This document shows, one piece after another, positions 57,265-64,000 of a DNA stretch of 64,000 nt. The position numbers were made by a program, and so were the translations under genes. Numbering within the stretch: the stretch's first letter is position 1; each line of letters starts with the position of its first letter. Source of the DNA: Spirochaetales bacterium (GTDB lineage Bacteria > Spirochaetota > Spirochaetia > JABEVK01). The stretch covers positions 248,001 through 312,000 of the forward strand of contig CANJXC010000001.1 of the NCBI GenBank assembly GCA_947478845.1. Direction: 5' to 3'. Below the pieces are notes generated by a model. That model saw nothing but the letters and a program-made list of their open reading frames with translations, was not told where the DNA came from and searched no databases.

Positions 57265-58674
57265 ATGCGCTCGTTTTTCCTTGGATTGCTTGGCTTATTG
57301 GTGTTTGTTGGTGCTTACCTCGACGCGTCGGAACCGTTGCGTTTTCGACCTCAACCCGAAATCGTGGCTCTCGCTGCGGCCCCGAGTTTTAGCCTCGACA
57401 ACCAGCTCGATGTGGCACTTCTTTTTTCGGGGGTTGCTCCTGCCGATACCCTTTCGTGGCACAACCGATTCTCGTCGTGGATGTCTGATCTGGCCTCACG
57501 ACTGCCACCGGGACTTTCCGATGAAAAGAAAGGTGAGTTTGTGCTCGAATACCTCCATAAGCACCATCTCGCCCGGTATCAGACTTTTCAGACCAGGCTC
57601 GATACGATGATCCTCAACGGGAGCTTCAACTGCGTATCTTCGGCAGTCGCCTACCTTCTGCTCGGTCGAAGCGTCGGCCTCGAGGTTCAAGCCGTAGCCA
57701 CGAGTTCACACGCCTTTTGTCTGGTAAAGCTTCCCGATGGTCGAGAGATGGACGTGGAGACAACATCCGTTTATGGGTTCAACCCCGGAACTAAAACCGA
57801 GTTCAAGGACAGTTTCGGAGCGACAGGTTTGGCTTACGTTCCACCGGGCAAGTATTCAGACCGCAAGAAGATCACCGACCGGGGGTTACTGGGCCTGATT
57901 GTGCAAAACCGAATGGCCGCTTGGCAGGCCCAGGGCAACCTCAATCCCTGCGTCGGTGCTGCGATCGACCGGTGGACCCTCGACCCCTCTCCAGAAAGTC
58001 GGGAGACCCTCGTCGAGGGGTTTGTGAATCTTGCGGCGGAGTACAACACCCACAAAATGTATCTTGCGGGTCTGAGCCTTGCGGAAACGCTTCTCGGGTA
58101 TCTCGGTCCGGTGACCGAAGTGAAAAACCTTGTGAACGCGCTCCTCAACAACCATATCAACACCCTTCTTGACCGCTCCGACTATTCGGGGGCCCTGGCG
58201 TTGGCAGCCCAGTGGAAAAACCGGGAGTGCCTCAAAGAGGAGCAGTTCGCACAGGTTTCCATGGTCATTTTGTCGGCCAGACTGGTCTCAGATGTCAAAA
58301 CGCTCGGCTACCTCGAAGCCGCTAGAAACGTAGAAAACGTGTTTTCCCAGGGTGGAATCACCGCAGCGCGAAGGCAAGAGCTCCTAGGAGTGGTTTATTC
58401 GCAGGAAATCCAAAAGCGAGCCACCAATGGGGGTGCTCTGGCCGGCTGGCAGTTCATCGATACACTTCCGGATGAAATCCGGCGACAATCTTCTGTGGTC
58501 AAGGCTCGCGAAATCTATGTTTACAACTGGACCGTCGATATTCACAACCAGTTTGCAAGCTTATGGAACAAAGGGCAGAAAGACTCTGCCCGCAAGCTCC
58601 TTTCCGAGGCAATTCCCTTGCAACCCGAAAGCTCTGTGCTCAAGAAAGACTTGCTTCTCAGCCAAGGCAAGTGA
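57265..58674 (+). CDS. Exported transglutaminase-like/SirB1-type domain protein with helical C-terminus
   Basis: Protein of 469 residues with a signal peptide (MRSFFLGLLGLLVFVGAYLD). The Cys-His-Asp triad of a transglutaminase-like core is visible: GSFNCVSSAVAYLLLG (Cys near 123), TSSHAFCLV (His near 149) and REMDVETT (Asp near 163). The rest is helical, TPR-like, with a final unit KDSARKLLSEAIPLQPESSV. A periplasmic peptidase or crosslinking-type enzyme is possible. No Shine-Dalgarno is near; a TTAAAC box lies 7 nt upstream. argR starts 63 bp downstream after a separate operator region. Confidence 0.72.
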   Translation: MRSFFLGLLGLLVFVGAYLDASEPLRFRPQPEIVALAAAPSFSLDNQLDVALLFSGVAPADTLSWHNRFSSWMSDLASRLPPGLSDEKKGEFVLEYLHKHHLARYQTFQTRLDTMILNGSFNCVSSAVAYLLLGRSVGLEVQAVATSSHAFCLVKLPDGREMDVETTSVYGFNPGTKTEFKDSFGATGLAYVPPGKYSDRKKITDRGLLGLIVQNRMAAWQAQGNLNPCVGAAIDRWTLDPSPESRETLVEGFVNLAAEYNTHKMYLAGLSLAETLLGYLGPVTEVKNLVNALLNNHINTLLDRSDYSGALALAAQWKNRECLKEEQFAQVSMVILSARLVSDVKTLGYLEAARNVENVFSQGGITAARRQELLGVVYSQEIQKRATNGGALAGWQFIDTLPDEIRRQSSVVKAREIYVYNWTVDIHNQFASLWNKGQKDSARKLLSEAIPLQPESSVLKKDLLLSQGK

Positions 58675-58680
58675 ACTATT

Positions 58681-58710
58681 TTTGCAACTTTATGCAAACT
58701 TATTGCATAA
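58681..58710. promoter_or_regulatory. Overlapping palindromes, probable ArgR operators
   Basis: TTTGCA-N6-TGCAAA (58681-58698) and TTATGCAA-N5-TTGCATAA (58690-58710) are two perfect overlapping inverted repeats just upstream of argR. ARG boxes are AT-rich 18-bp palindromes, usually paired, and argR genes are commonly autoregulated; these fit in position and shape though the half-site (TGCAA) differs from the E. coli TGAAT. They overlap the -35 box of the argR promoter. Confidence 0.7.
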
Positions 58711-58730
58711 CATTGCACTCTCTGTTAATT
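58703..58730 (+). promoter_or_regulatory. argR operon promoter with leaderless spacing
   Basis: TTGCAT (58703-58708), a 16-bp spacer and TTAATT (58725-58730); the GTG start of argR follows after 7 nt. There is no Shine-Dalgarno. The -35 is inside the second palindrome, so ArgR binding would block polymerase. Confidence 0.45.
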
Positions 58731-58737
58731 TGTCCTT

Positions 58738-59202
58738 GTGAAGACGAGAGATGACCGCCTTAAAGCCATTTCCAAGACTATTGTCTCTCATGCTGTTGCC
58801 AGCCAGGAGGAATTGCTCAGACTACTGACTGAACAGGGCCATGAGGTTACACAGGCAACGTTGAGCCGGGACCTCAAGGTTCTCCGCGTGGGTAAGGTCA
58901 GTTCTCCCCACGGGGGGTATATCTATTCCCTTCCAGAGGAATCCAACCGAAACCTCGAGGAATTGGTGCGCGATTTTCAGCGGGGTTATCTGAGCATGGA
59001 AAGTTCGCAGAACTTGGTTGTTCTCAAGACTCTGCCTGGCCATGCGCAGTCGGTCGCCTGGGCACTGGATAATCTGGAACTACCCGCAGTCCTCGGTACT
59101 GTCGCAGGAGACGATACAATTCTGCTCATCCTACGTACGGGCAACACCTTTGACGCCCTGCAACAGAATCTGGCAAAGTTGATGCCAGACTGGGAGGCCT
59201 GA
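58738..59202 (+). CDS. argR: Arginine repressor ArgR
   Basis: Regulator of 154 residues. The N-terminal winged helix has the ArgR signature EVTQATLSRDLKVLRV with the Ser-Arg recognition-helix pair; the C-terminal oligomerisation domain has LGTVAGDDTILLIL, containing the GD[DN]T arginine-binding motif. ArgR hexamers bind ARG boxes when arginine is present. GTG is the only sensible start: a nearby ATG is out of frame. It heads argC-argB-argD-unknown-argG with 1 bp before argC, so it represses its own operon if the upstream palindromes are its operators. Confidence 0.95.
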   Translation: MKTRDDRLKAISKTIVSHAVASQEELLRLLTEQGHEVTQATLSRDLKVLRVGKVSSPHGGYIYSLPEESNRNLEELVRDFQRGYLSMESSQNLVVLKTLPGHAQSVAWALDNLELPAVLGTVAGDDTILLILRTGNTFDALQQNLAKLMPDWEA

Positions 59203-59203
59203 A

Positions 59204-60235
59204 ATGAAAGTTGCCGTTCTAGGAGCTACAGGGTATACCGGCATGGTACTTCTGCGCCTGCTGGAAAACCATCCTAAAGTCACCGATATTTTCGCTGTTT
59301 CCAGTTCTAAACCGGGTAGCAAGATCTCGAGCGAGGATTTTGGACTGGGTTTAGTTGAAAAATACGAAGCGTCTGAAGGTTTATTCTTGACGGTTGAACA
59401 GACGGTGGCCAAAAAACCCGATGTGGTCTTTGCCGCCTTGCCACACCTTGCCAGTGCGAGCGTATGCTCACCCTTTTTTGGGTCTACCGTTGTTATCGAC
59501 CTCTCGGCAGATTTCCGGATCAAGGACCACGCCGCGTTCGAGAAGGCGTACGGGCAGAAGCCACCGAGACCCGATTTGCTGGCCACGGCAGTCTACGGGC
59601 TTGCGGAATGGCACACCCAAGCTCTGCGCAGCGCAGATTTGATAGCCAACCCGGGTTGCTACACAACCTGTTCGTTGCTGCCGCTGCTTCCTTTGTATCG
59701 AGACCACATCATTATCGGTCGAACCATCATTAGCGCCGTCAGTGGCATCTCGGGTGCAGGCAAAAAACCAGACCTCAAGTACAGTTTGAACGAACGTGCT
59801 GAAAGCGTGCTCCTCTATTCACCGGGCCACGCCCACCGACACAGCCAAGAAATCGAGGCAGAGCTGAATTATGCAGCCCCAGGTGCCAGCATTCTCTTTA
59901 ACCCGCATCTGGTGCCCATGAAACGGGGCATGGAAGCCACTTTGGTGGTAGATTTTGCTCCAGGAAAATCGCTCACGGATGCTGAGGTTTCTTGGCAGGA
60001 TGCGTATGGTGGCCGACCTTTTGTCCGTTACACCGGAAACCGAATGCCCGCCACCGGGGAAGTTTGGGGCTCGAATCGCTGCGACTTCGGAGCAGTGCAA
60101 GATGGCGCTAGCCTGATCATCAGCAGCGTGCTCGACAACTTGGTCAAGGGTGCTTCGGGGCAGGCCATTCAGAATATGAATCTGAGGTTCGGTTTCGAAG
60201 AAACTCTGGGCCTTCCGCTCAGCAATCAGGTGTAG
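59204..60235 (+). CDS. argC: N-acetyl-gamma-glutamyl-phosphate reductase
   Basis: NADPH enzyme of 343 residues for the third step of arginine synthesis. The Rossmann loop is GATGYTGMVLLRLL at the N-terminus, the catalytic Cys is in NPGCYTT (near residue 151), and the His in HRHSQEIEAEL (near 208) completes the site. The length is that of the type 1 enzyme. GGAGG lies 6 nt before the ATG and only one base separates it from argR. Confidence 0.97.
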   Translation: MKVAVLGATGYTGMVLLRLLENHPKVTDIFAVSSSKPGSKISSEDFGLGLVEKYEASEGLFLTVEQTVAKKPDVVFAALPHLASASVCSPFFGSTVVIDLSADFRIKDHAAFEKAYGQKPPRPDLLATAVYGLAEWHTQALRSADLIANPGCYTTCSLLPLLPLYRDHIIIGRTIISAVSGISGAGKKPDLKYSLNERAESVLLYSPGHAHRHSQEIEAELNYAAPGASILFNPHLVPMKRGMEATLVVDFAPGKSLTDAEVSWQDAYGGRPFVRYTGNRMPATGEVWGSNRCDFGAVQDGASLIISSVLDNLVKGASGQAIQNMNLRFGFEETLGLPLSNQV

Positions 60236-60244
60236 GAGAGCTCG

Positions 60245-61030
60245 ATGAATGTCATCGTGATCAAGATCGGGGGACTGGTGGCCCAGAATTCCGACGTGCT
60301 TGAAAAGCTTCTTTCCGAACTAGCGTCCTCGTCGCAGGGAACGGCAGTGAGCCCCGATTTTGTTCTTGTTCACGGCGGTGGTAAGGAAGTTACAGCCGTG
60401 AGCCAGAGGTTTGGTTTTGAGGCGGAGTTCCGGGAAGGAATCCGCATCACCAGCCCCGGTGAGCTCGAGATTGTGGATATGGTTCTCGGGGGCAAACTGA
60501 ATATCGATCTGGTGCGTCGAGCACAGACCGCAGGCCTGGATGCTGTGGGCCTTGGTGGGCAGGATGGTAGCACGTTCACAGGTGAGGTCCTCAAAGTCGC
60601 CGATAAACCTGACAGCCGCACAGGCAGGGTTACGGCAACGGATCCCAGGCTCCTGAAAACACTGCTGGAGGCGGGTTTTCTTCCAATTCTCAACTCCACC
60701 TCCATGGATGGTAGGGGCCAAGGACTCAACATCAACGCCGACGAAGTGGCTCAAGAGGTGGCGATAGCCCTCCTCGCCCGTAGTCTGATTTACATTTCCG
60801 ATATCCCGGGTGTGCTCAAAAACGACGCTGTAGTTCCCACTCTCGATGAAAAGGCCATCGACGCCGAAATCAGGGCAGGAGTTATTTCTGGCGGAATGAT
60901 CCCCAAGGTGAGGAACGCCATTTACGCTTGCAGCCGTGGCGTGGGGGAAGTGCTTATTGGTGGTTATGGGGCCGAAGGCGATTTGGCCCGGCTTTTGGAT
61001 CATCAAACAGGAACATCCATAACCGAATAG
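60245..61030 (+). CDS. argB: Acetylglutamate kinase
   Basis: Amino-acid kinase of 261 residues, second step of arginine synthesis. KIGGLVAQN, LVHGGGKEVTAV, GLGGQDGSTF and NINADEVAQEVAIAL are the substrate and ATP-binding blocks. It lacks the long N-terminal helix of hexameric, arginine-inhibited forms, so it is likely the short, arginine-insensitive type, which fits control by ArgR at transcription. GGAGAG precedes the ATG. Confidence 0.95.
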   Translation: MNVIVIKIGGLVAQNSDVLEKLLSELASSSQGTAVSPDFVLVHGGGKEVTAVSQRFGFEAEFREGIRITSPGELEIVDMVLGGKLNIDLVRRAQTAGLDAVGLGGQDGSTFTGEVLKVADKPDSRTGRVTATDPRLLKTLLEAGFLPILNSTSMDGRGQGLNINADEVAQEVAIALLARSLIYISDIPGVLKNDAVVPTLDEKAIDAEIRAGVISGGMIPKVRNAIYACSRGVGEVLIGGYGAEGDLARLLDHQTGTSITE

Positions 61031-61048
61031 TTTCTACGGAGGATACCT

Positions 61049-62275
61049 ATGCTGAACATTGACCCGATGGCCCACAAACCCCCTTTTCCTCAAAACTACG
61101 CGCAGGATTTCCTTGTTCTCGACCACGGCAAAGGCACAGTGGTGTGGGACAGGTCGGGCAAACGCTACCTCGACTTTACGGGTGGCATCGCCGTAAGCGC
61201 TCTCGGACACGGGCGCAGGGACCTAGCCAAAATCGCGGGCAAGCAAATGCAGAAACTCACGCATGTGAGCAACCTGTTCACCACCGAACCTGCCCTAAAG
61301 TTGGCTTCCAAACTCGTCAACACCGGCAACCCGGGTCAATTTGCTGCCGTCCACTTCGGTAATTCTGGAACCGAGGCCAACGAAGCCGCTCTCAAATACG
61401 CCCGGGTTTATGCGTTGCGCACCAAGGGCGAGGGCCACCACAAGTTCCTGAGTTTCACAGGTGCTTTTCACGGGCGCACTCTAGGCGCGCTGAGCCTGAC
61501 CCCCACGGAAAAATACCAAAAACCCTACTATCCCCTCCTTCCCGGCTGTGAATCGGTCGCCTACAACGACATCGATGCCCTTTCCCGCCTCGACCGCACC
61601 TACGCAGCTGTGCTCATCGAACCGCTTCAAGGCGAGGGCGGCCTAGACAAGGTAAGCCCAAAGTTTGTAGAGGCCTTGCAAGTCCGTTGCCGGCAACACG
61701 ACATCCTGATCATCGCCGACGAAGTTCAAGCCGGTTATGGACGCACAGGAACTTTTTACTCCTGGCAACAATTAGGCCTCATCCCCGATATTGTGACCCT
61801 CTCAAAGCCAATGGCAGGTGGATTGCCTCTTTCTGCCACCCTGATTCCTGCGCGGGTCAATGAGCAAATCCACATTGGCGACCATGGGACGACCTTTGGT
61901 GGAGGCCCGGTCACTTCGGCCGTAGCGAACCGGGTGTTCGACGTCATCAACGAGCCTAAGTTTCTTGACACAGTAGCTGAGCGCGGAAAGAGCTTTGAAA
62001 GCTTATTGGACGGCCTCAAAAAGGACTTTACGTTTGCCAAGGATGTCAAAGGAATGGGGTTACTTCGTGGTTTGCCACTGGCCTTTAACCCCGAGAAAAC
62101 GACCTTAATGGCCGAAATAATCTCTTCCTGCCAGTACAGAGGCTTGCTGGTCCTTCGCGCCGGCACCAATATCCTTCGTTTCGCCCCTCCCCTCACGGTC
62201 AGCCGGAAAGAGCTCGACCAGGCGGTGGAGATTCTCCGTGAAGTGCTCACCCTGAAGGCCAAGGAGTTTGTTTGA
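61049..62275 (+). CDS. argD: Acetylornithine aminotransferase
   Basis: PLP enzyme of 408 residues, class III aminotransferase. The PLP lysine is in TLSKPMAGGLPLS, the Asp that holds the pyridine nitrogen in IADEVQAGYGRTG, and the phosphate loop in FGNSGTEANEAALKYAR. It makes N-acetylornithine from the semialdehyde produced by ArgC. GGAGG precedes the ATG. Its TGA overlaps a TTG that opens the next gene. Confidence 0.94.
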   Translation: MLNIDPMAHKPPFPQNYAQDFLVLDHGKGTVVWDRSGKRYLDFTGGIAVSALGHGRRDLAKIAGKQMQKLTHVSNLFTTEPALKLASKLVNTGNPGQFAAVHFGNSGTEANEAALKYARVYALRTKGEGHHKFLSFTGAFHGRTLGALSLTPTEKYQKPYYPLLPGCESVAYNDIDALSRLDRTYAAVLIEPLQGEGGLDKVSPKFVEALQVRCRQHDILIIADEVQAGYGRTGTFYSWQQLGLIPDIVTLSKPMAGGLPLSATLIPARVNEQIHIGDHGTTFGGGPVTSAVANRVFDVINEPKFLDTVAERGKSFESLLDGLKKDFTFAKDVKGMGLLRGLPLAFNPEKTTLMAEIISSCQYRGLLVLRAGTNILRFAPPLTVSRKELDQAVEILREVLTLKAKEFV

Positions 62276-62721
62276 AAATCATCCTCGAGTTTGACGACGC
62301 CACCGTAACCCAGCTGCTGAAAACCGTGTTCTTTGGTGCGTGGATGAAGAATGCCACCAAGACCGCCGAGGAACGGGACCCCAATATGGATAGTTTTGTC
62401 CAATACGTGCTCGGAAGGCTCTGGAACTCGGGCGAAAAGACCCGCGTTTGCGTGAACGGTGAAGGGCTCTTCGCTTTTGCACCTGAGTTCGAGGAGGTTC
62501 TTTTTGAGCAGGTGGACGAATACGATCAGGATATTTTTTGGGACGAACTGACCGACCAACTGGCGCGTCGGGATTACTACCAAAAAAATCCCTCAAGAAT
62601 CGGCAAAGTTCCTGAAGGCAAGGCCGCTGAAGATCTGGTGACTGCCATCGAACGGGAGAAAGAAAAGTTTGACAAAGAGTTCGAAGAGCGTGGCGTGGAG
62701 AGGCTGAGAATTGTCCGTTGA
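62272..62721 (+). CDS. Hypothetical protein inside the arginine operon
   Basis: Protein of 149 residues from a TTG coupled to the argD stop (TTGA). It is acidic and soluble, starting MKIILEFDDATVTQLLKTVF, with a Glu/Asp-rich centre (EQVDEYDQDIFWDEL) and a helical Lys/Glu-rich tail. No family is recognised. Its place between argD and argG, with 56 bp to argG, suggests a function tied to arginine synthesis, but none of the missing steps (acetyltransferase argA/argJ, argF, argH) has this size or motif set. Confidence 0.65.
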   Translation: MKIILEFDDATVTQLLKTVFFGAWMKNATKTAEERDPNMDSFVQYVLGRLWNSGEKTRVCVNGEGLFAFAPEFEEVLFEQVDEYDQDIFWDELTDQLARRDYYQKNPSRIGKVPEGKAAEDLVTAIEREKEKFDKEFEERGVERLRIVR

Positions 62722-62777
62722 GATTCCGCACCGGCTTCGAGGCCATGACCCCAAGGGATATTCGAAGGAGTGAACCC

Positions 62778-64000
62778 ATGAACAAGAAGACCTACAAGAA
62801 AATCGCGCTGGCCTATTCCGGCGGGCTCGACACGAGCATCATCATCCCCTGGCTGAAAGAGAACTACGGCGGCGCCGAGATCATCGGTGTCTCCGTTGAT
62901 GTGGGACAAAAAGAGGACTGGGAAGCGGTGCAAAAGAAGGGTGAGGCCAGCGGCGCCAGCAAATTGTTCATCGTTGACGCCAAAGAGGAGTTCGCCCAAG
63001 AGTATTTGTTTCCCATGCTTCGAGCGGGGGCCCTGTATGAAGGGAAATACCTTCTAGGAACCGCAATAGCACGTCCGGTGACGGCCAAATACCAGGTGCA
63101 TTACGCCCTGCAGGAAGGCTGCGATGCCGTTGCGCATGGTTGCACCGGCAAGGGCAACGATCAAGTCAGATTCGAGATGACCTACAAGGCCCTGGCCCCC
63201 CATTTGGGCATCATAGCCCCCTGGAGAGAGTGGGACATCACCAGCCGTGAACAAGCCATCGACTACGCCCAAGCCCGGAACATACCGTTGGGCAATATCA
63301 CCAAGCAAAACATTTACAGCCGCGATTGGAACGTGTGGCACATGAGCCACGAAGGCGCCGAGCTCGAGGACCCCCTTCAGCGCCCGCTGGAGCCCATGTT
63401 CCAGCTGACCAAGAGTCCCAAGGACGCCCCCGACGCCGAGACCGAGGTCAGCATCGACTTCGAGAAGGGCGTGCCCGTCGCCGTCAACGGAACGAAGCTG
63501 TCGGGCATCGCGCTCCTCGATCTGCTGAACAAACTCGGGGCCGAGAACGGCATCGGCCGCGCCGACCTCGTGGAAACCCGTACCGTGGGCATGAAGAGCC
63601 GCGGAGTGTACGAAACCCCGGCAGGTACCATTCTCTATACGGCCCTGAGGGAATTGGAGATGCTCTGCCTGGACGGTGAGACCCTCGAAATGAAGAAGAA
63701 TCTCGCCAATACCTACGCCCGCCTGGTGTACACCGGAAAATGGTTCACCGCATTTCGGGTCAATCTGGACGCGTTTTTTACCAGTTCCAGCCGCTACCTT
63801 ACCGGGGAAGTAAACCTCGTACTCTACAAGGGCAACGTGCTGATCTCAGGAAGGCAAAGTAAGTATTCTCTCTACAGCGAGGATTTGGCGAGCTTTGGCA
63901 AGAGCAACTACGACCACCATGACGCGACGGGTTTCCTGAAGCTCTATAGCCTGGCCACAGGCGTCCAGGCCAGCGTGCAGAAGGACTGGAATAAAGCATG
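62778..64000 (+). CDS. argG: Argininosuccinate synthase, complete except for the last base of the stop
   Basis: ATP-dependent enzyme joining citrulline and aspartate. The PP-loop AYSGGLDTSI is at residues 11-20; TAIARPVTAKYQ, HGCTGKGNDQVRFE and the later SRGVYETPAGT are family blocks. The frame runs 407 codons and the window ends in TG directly after the codon for Ala, so a TGA stop is probably completed by the next base; this length is normal for ArgG. AAGGAG lies 8 nt before the ATG. It is the last visible gene of the argR operon; argH may follow. Confidence 0.95.
   Translation, partial: MNKKTYKKIALAYSGGLDTSIIIPWLKENYGGAEIIGVSVDVGQKEDWEAVQKKGEASGASKLFIVDAKEEFAQEYLFPMLRAGALYEGKYLLGTAIARPVTAKYQVHYALQEGCDAVAHGCTGKGNDQVRFEMTYKALAPHLGIIAPWREWDITSREQAIDYAQARNIPLGNITKQNIYSRDWNVWHMSHEGAELEDPLQRPLEPMFQLTKSPKDAPDAETEVSIDFEKGVPVAVNGTKLSGIALLDLLNKLGAENGIGRADLVETRTVGMKSRGVYETPAGTILYTALRELEMLCLDGETLEMKKNLANTYARLVYTGKWFTAFRVNLDAFFTSSSRYLTGEVNLVLYKGNVLISGRQSKYSLYSEDLASFGKSNYDHHDATGFLKLYSLATGVQASVQKDWNKA

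Overview
The window reads as a chromosomal segment of a free-living, flagellated spirochaete (Spirochaetota, probably a Treponema/Spirochaeta relative). This is an inference from gene order: a flgN-flgK-flgL-fliW-csrA block, and a cyclic-nucleotide-binding protein, ECF sigma factor, cysS and murB neighbourhood that resembles the arrangement I recall from Treponema. A complete linear arginine operon and a catalase-peroxidase point to a biosynthetically capable, oxygen-exposed organism rather than a host-restricted one. No tRNA, rRNA or CRISPR array was seen.

Region 1 (1 to about 22.26 kb) is an accessory defence island, visibly less G+C-rich than the rest. It opens with a tightly coupled plus-strand operon whose gene order matches type 3 BREX: brxF-like, brxC/pglY ATPase, pglX methyltransferase, brxHII SNF2 helicase, pglZ and a brxA-position gene. 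It runs directly into hamA (DUF1837 nuclease) and hamB (superfamily 2 helicase) of a Hachiman system. The BrxF-like protein has no visible P-loop. Downstream come a tyrosine recombinase with two coupled small genes, two small plus-strand genes, a phospholipase D-like protein, and a secreted protein built from two internal duplications. The island ends at a 5'-truncated radC remnant, the likely right junction.

Region 2 (22.3 to 29.6 kb) is core: deaD, queG, a GIN-domain (DUF2807) lipoprotein, a Dabb protein, katG, a LON-domain protein and a 45-residue basic protein followed by a terminator.

Region 3 (29.6 to 40.6 kb, minus strand) is a flagellar hook-filament junction operon with the FliW-CsrA switch, preceded by a gene for a protein of about 2,185 residues made of Ig-like repeats with a barrel-like C-terminus.

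Region 4 (40.7 to 57.2 kb) carries valS, a two-domain cNMP-binding protein, a TIG/transglutaminase-like membrane protein, an ECF sigma/anti-sigma pair and cysS on the minus strand. It continues with murB, ackA, an M28 peptidase, a D,D-carboxypeptidase, a GNAT protein and a secreted GH3 enzyme, together suggesting envelope turnover.

Region 5 (57.3 to 64 kb) has a transglutaminase-like/TPR protein and then argR-argC-argB-argD-unknown-argG, with overlapping palindromes in front of argR that fit ArgR operators. Several core genes lack a Shine-Dalgarno sequence and have a -10-like box 6 to 10 nt before the start codon, suggesting leaderless or near-leaderless transcripts.
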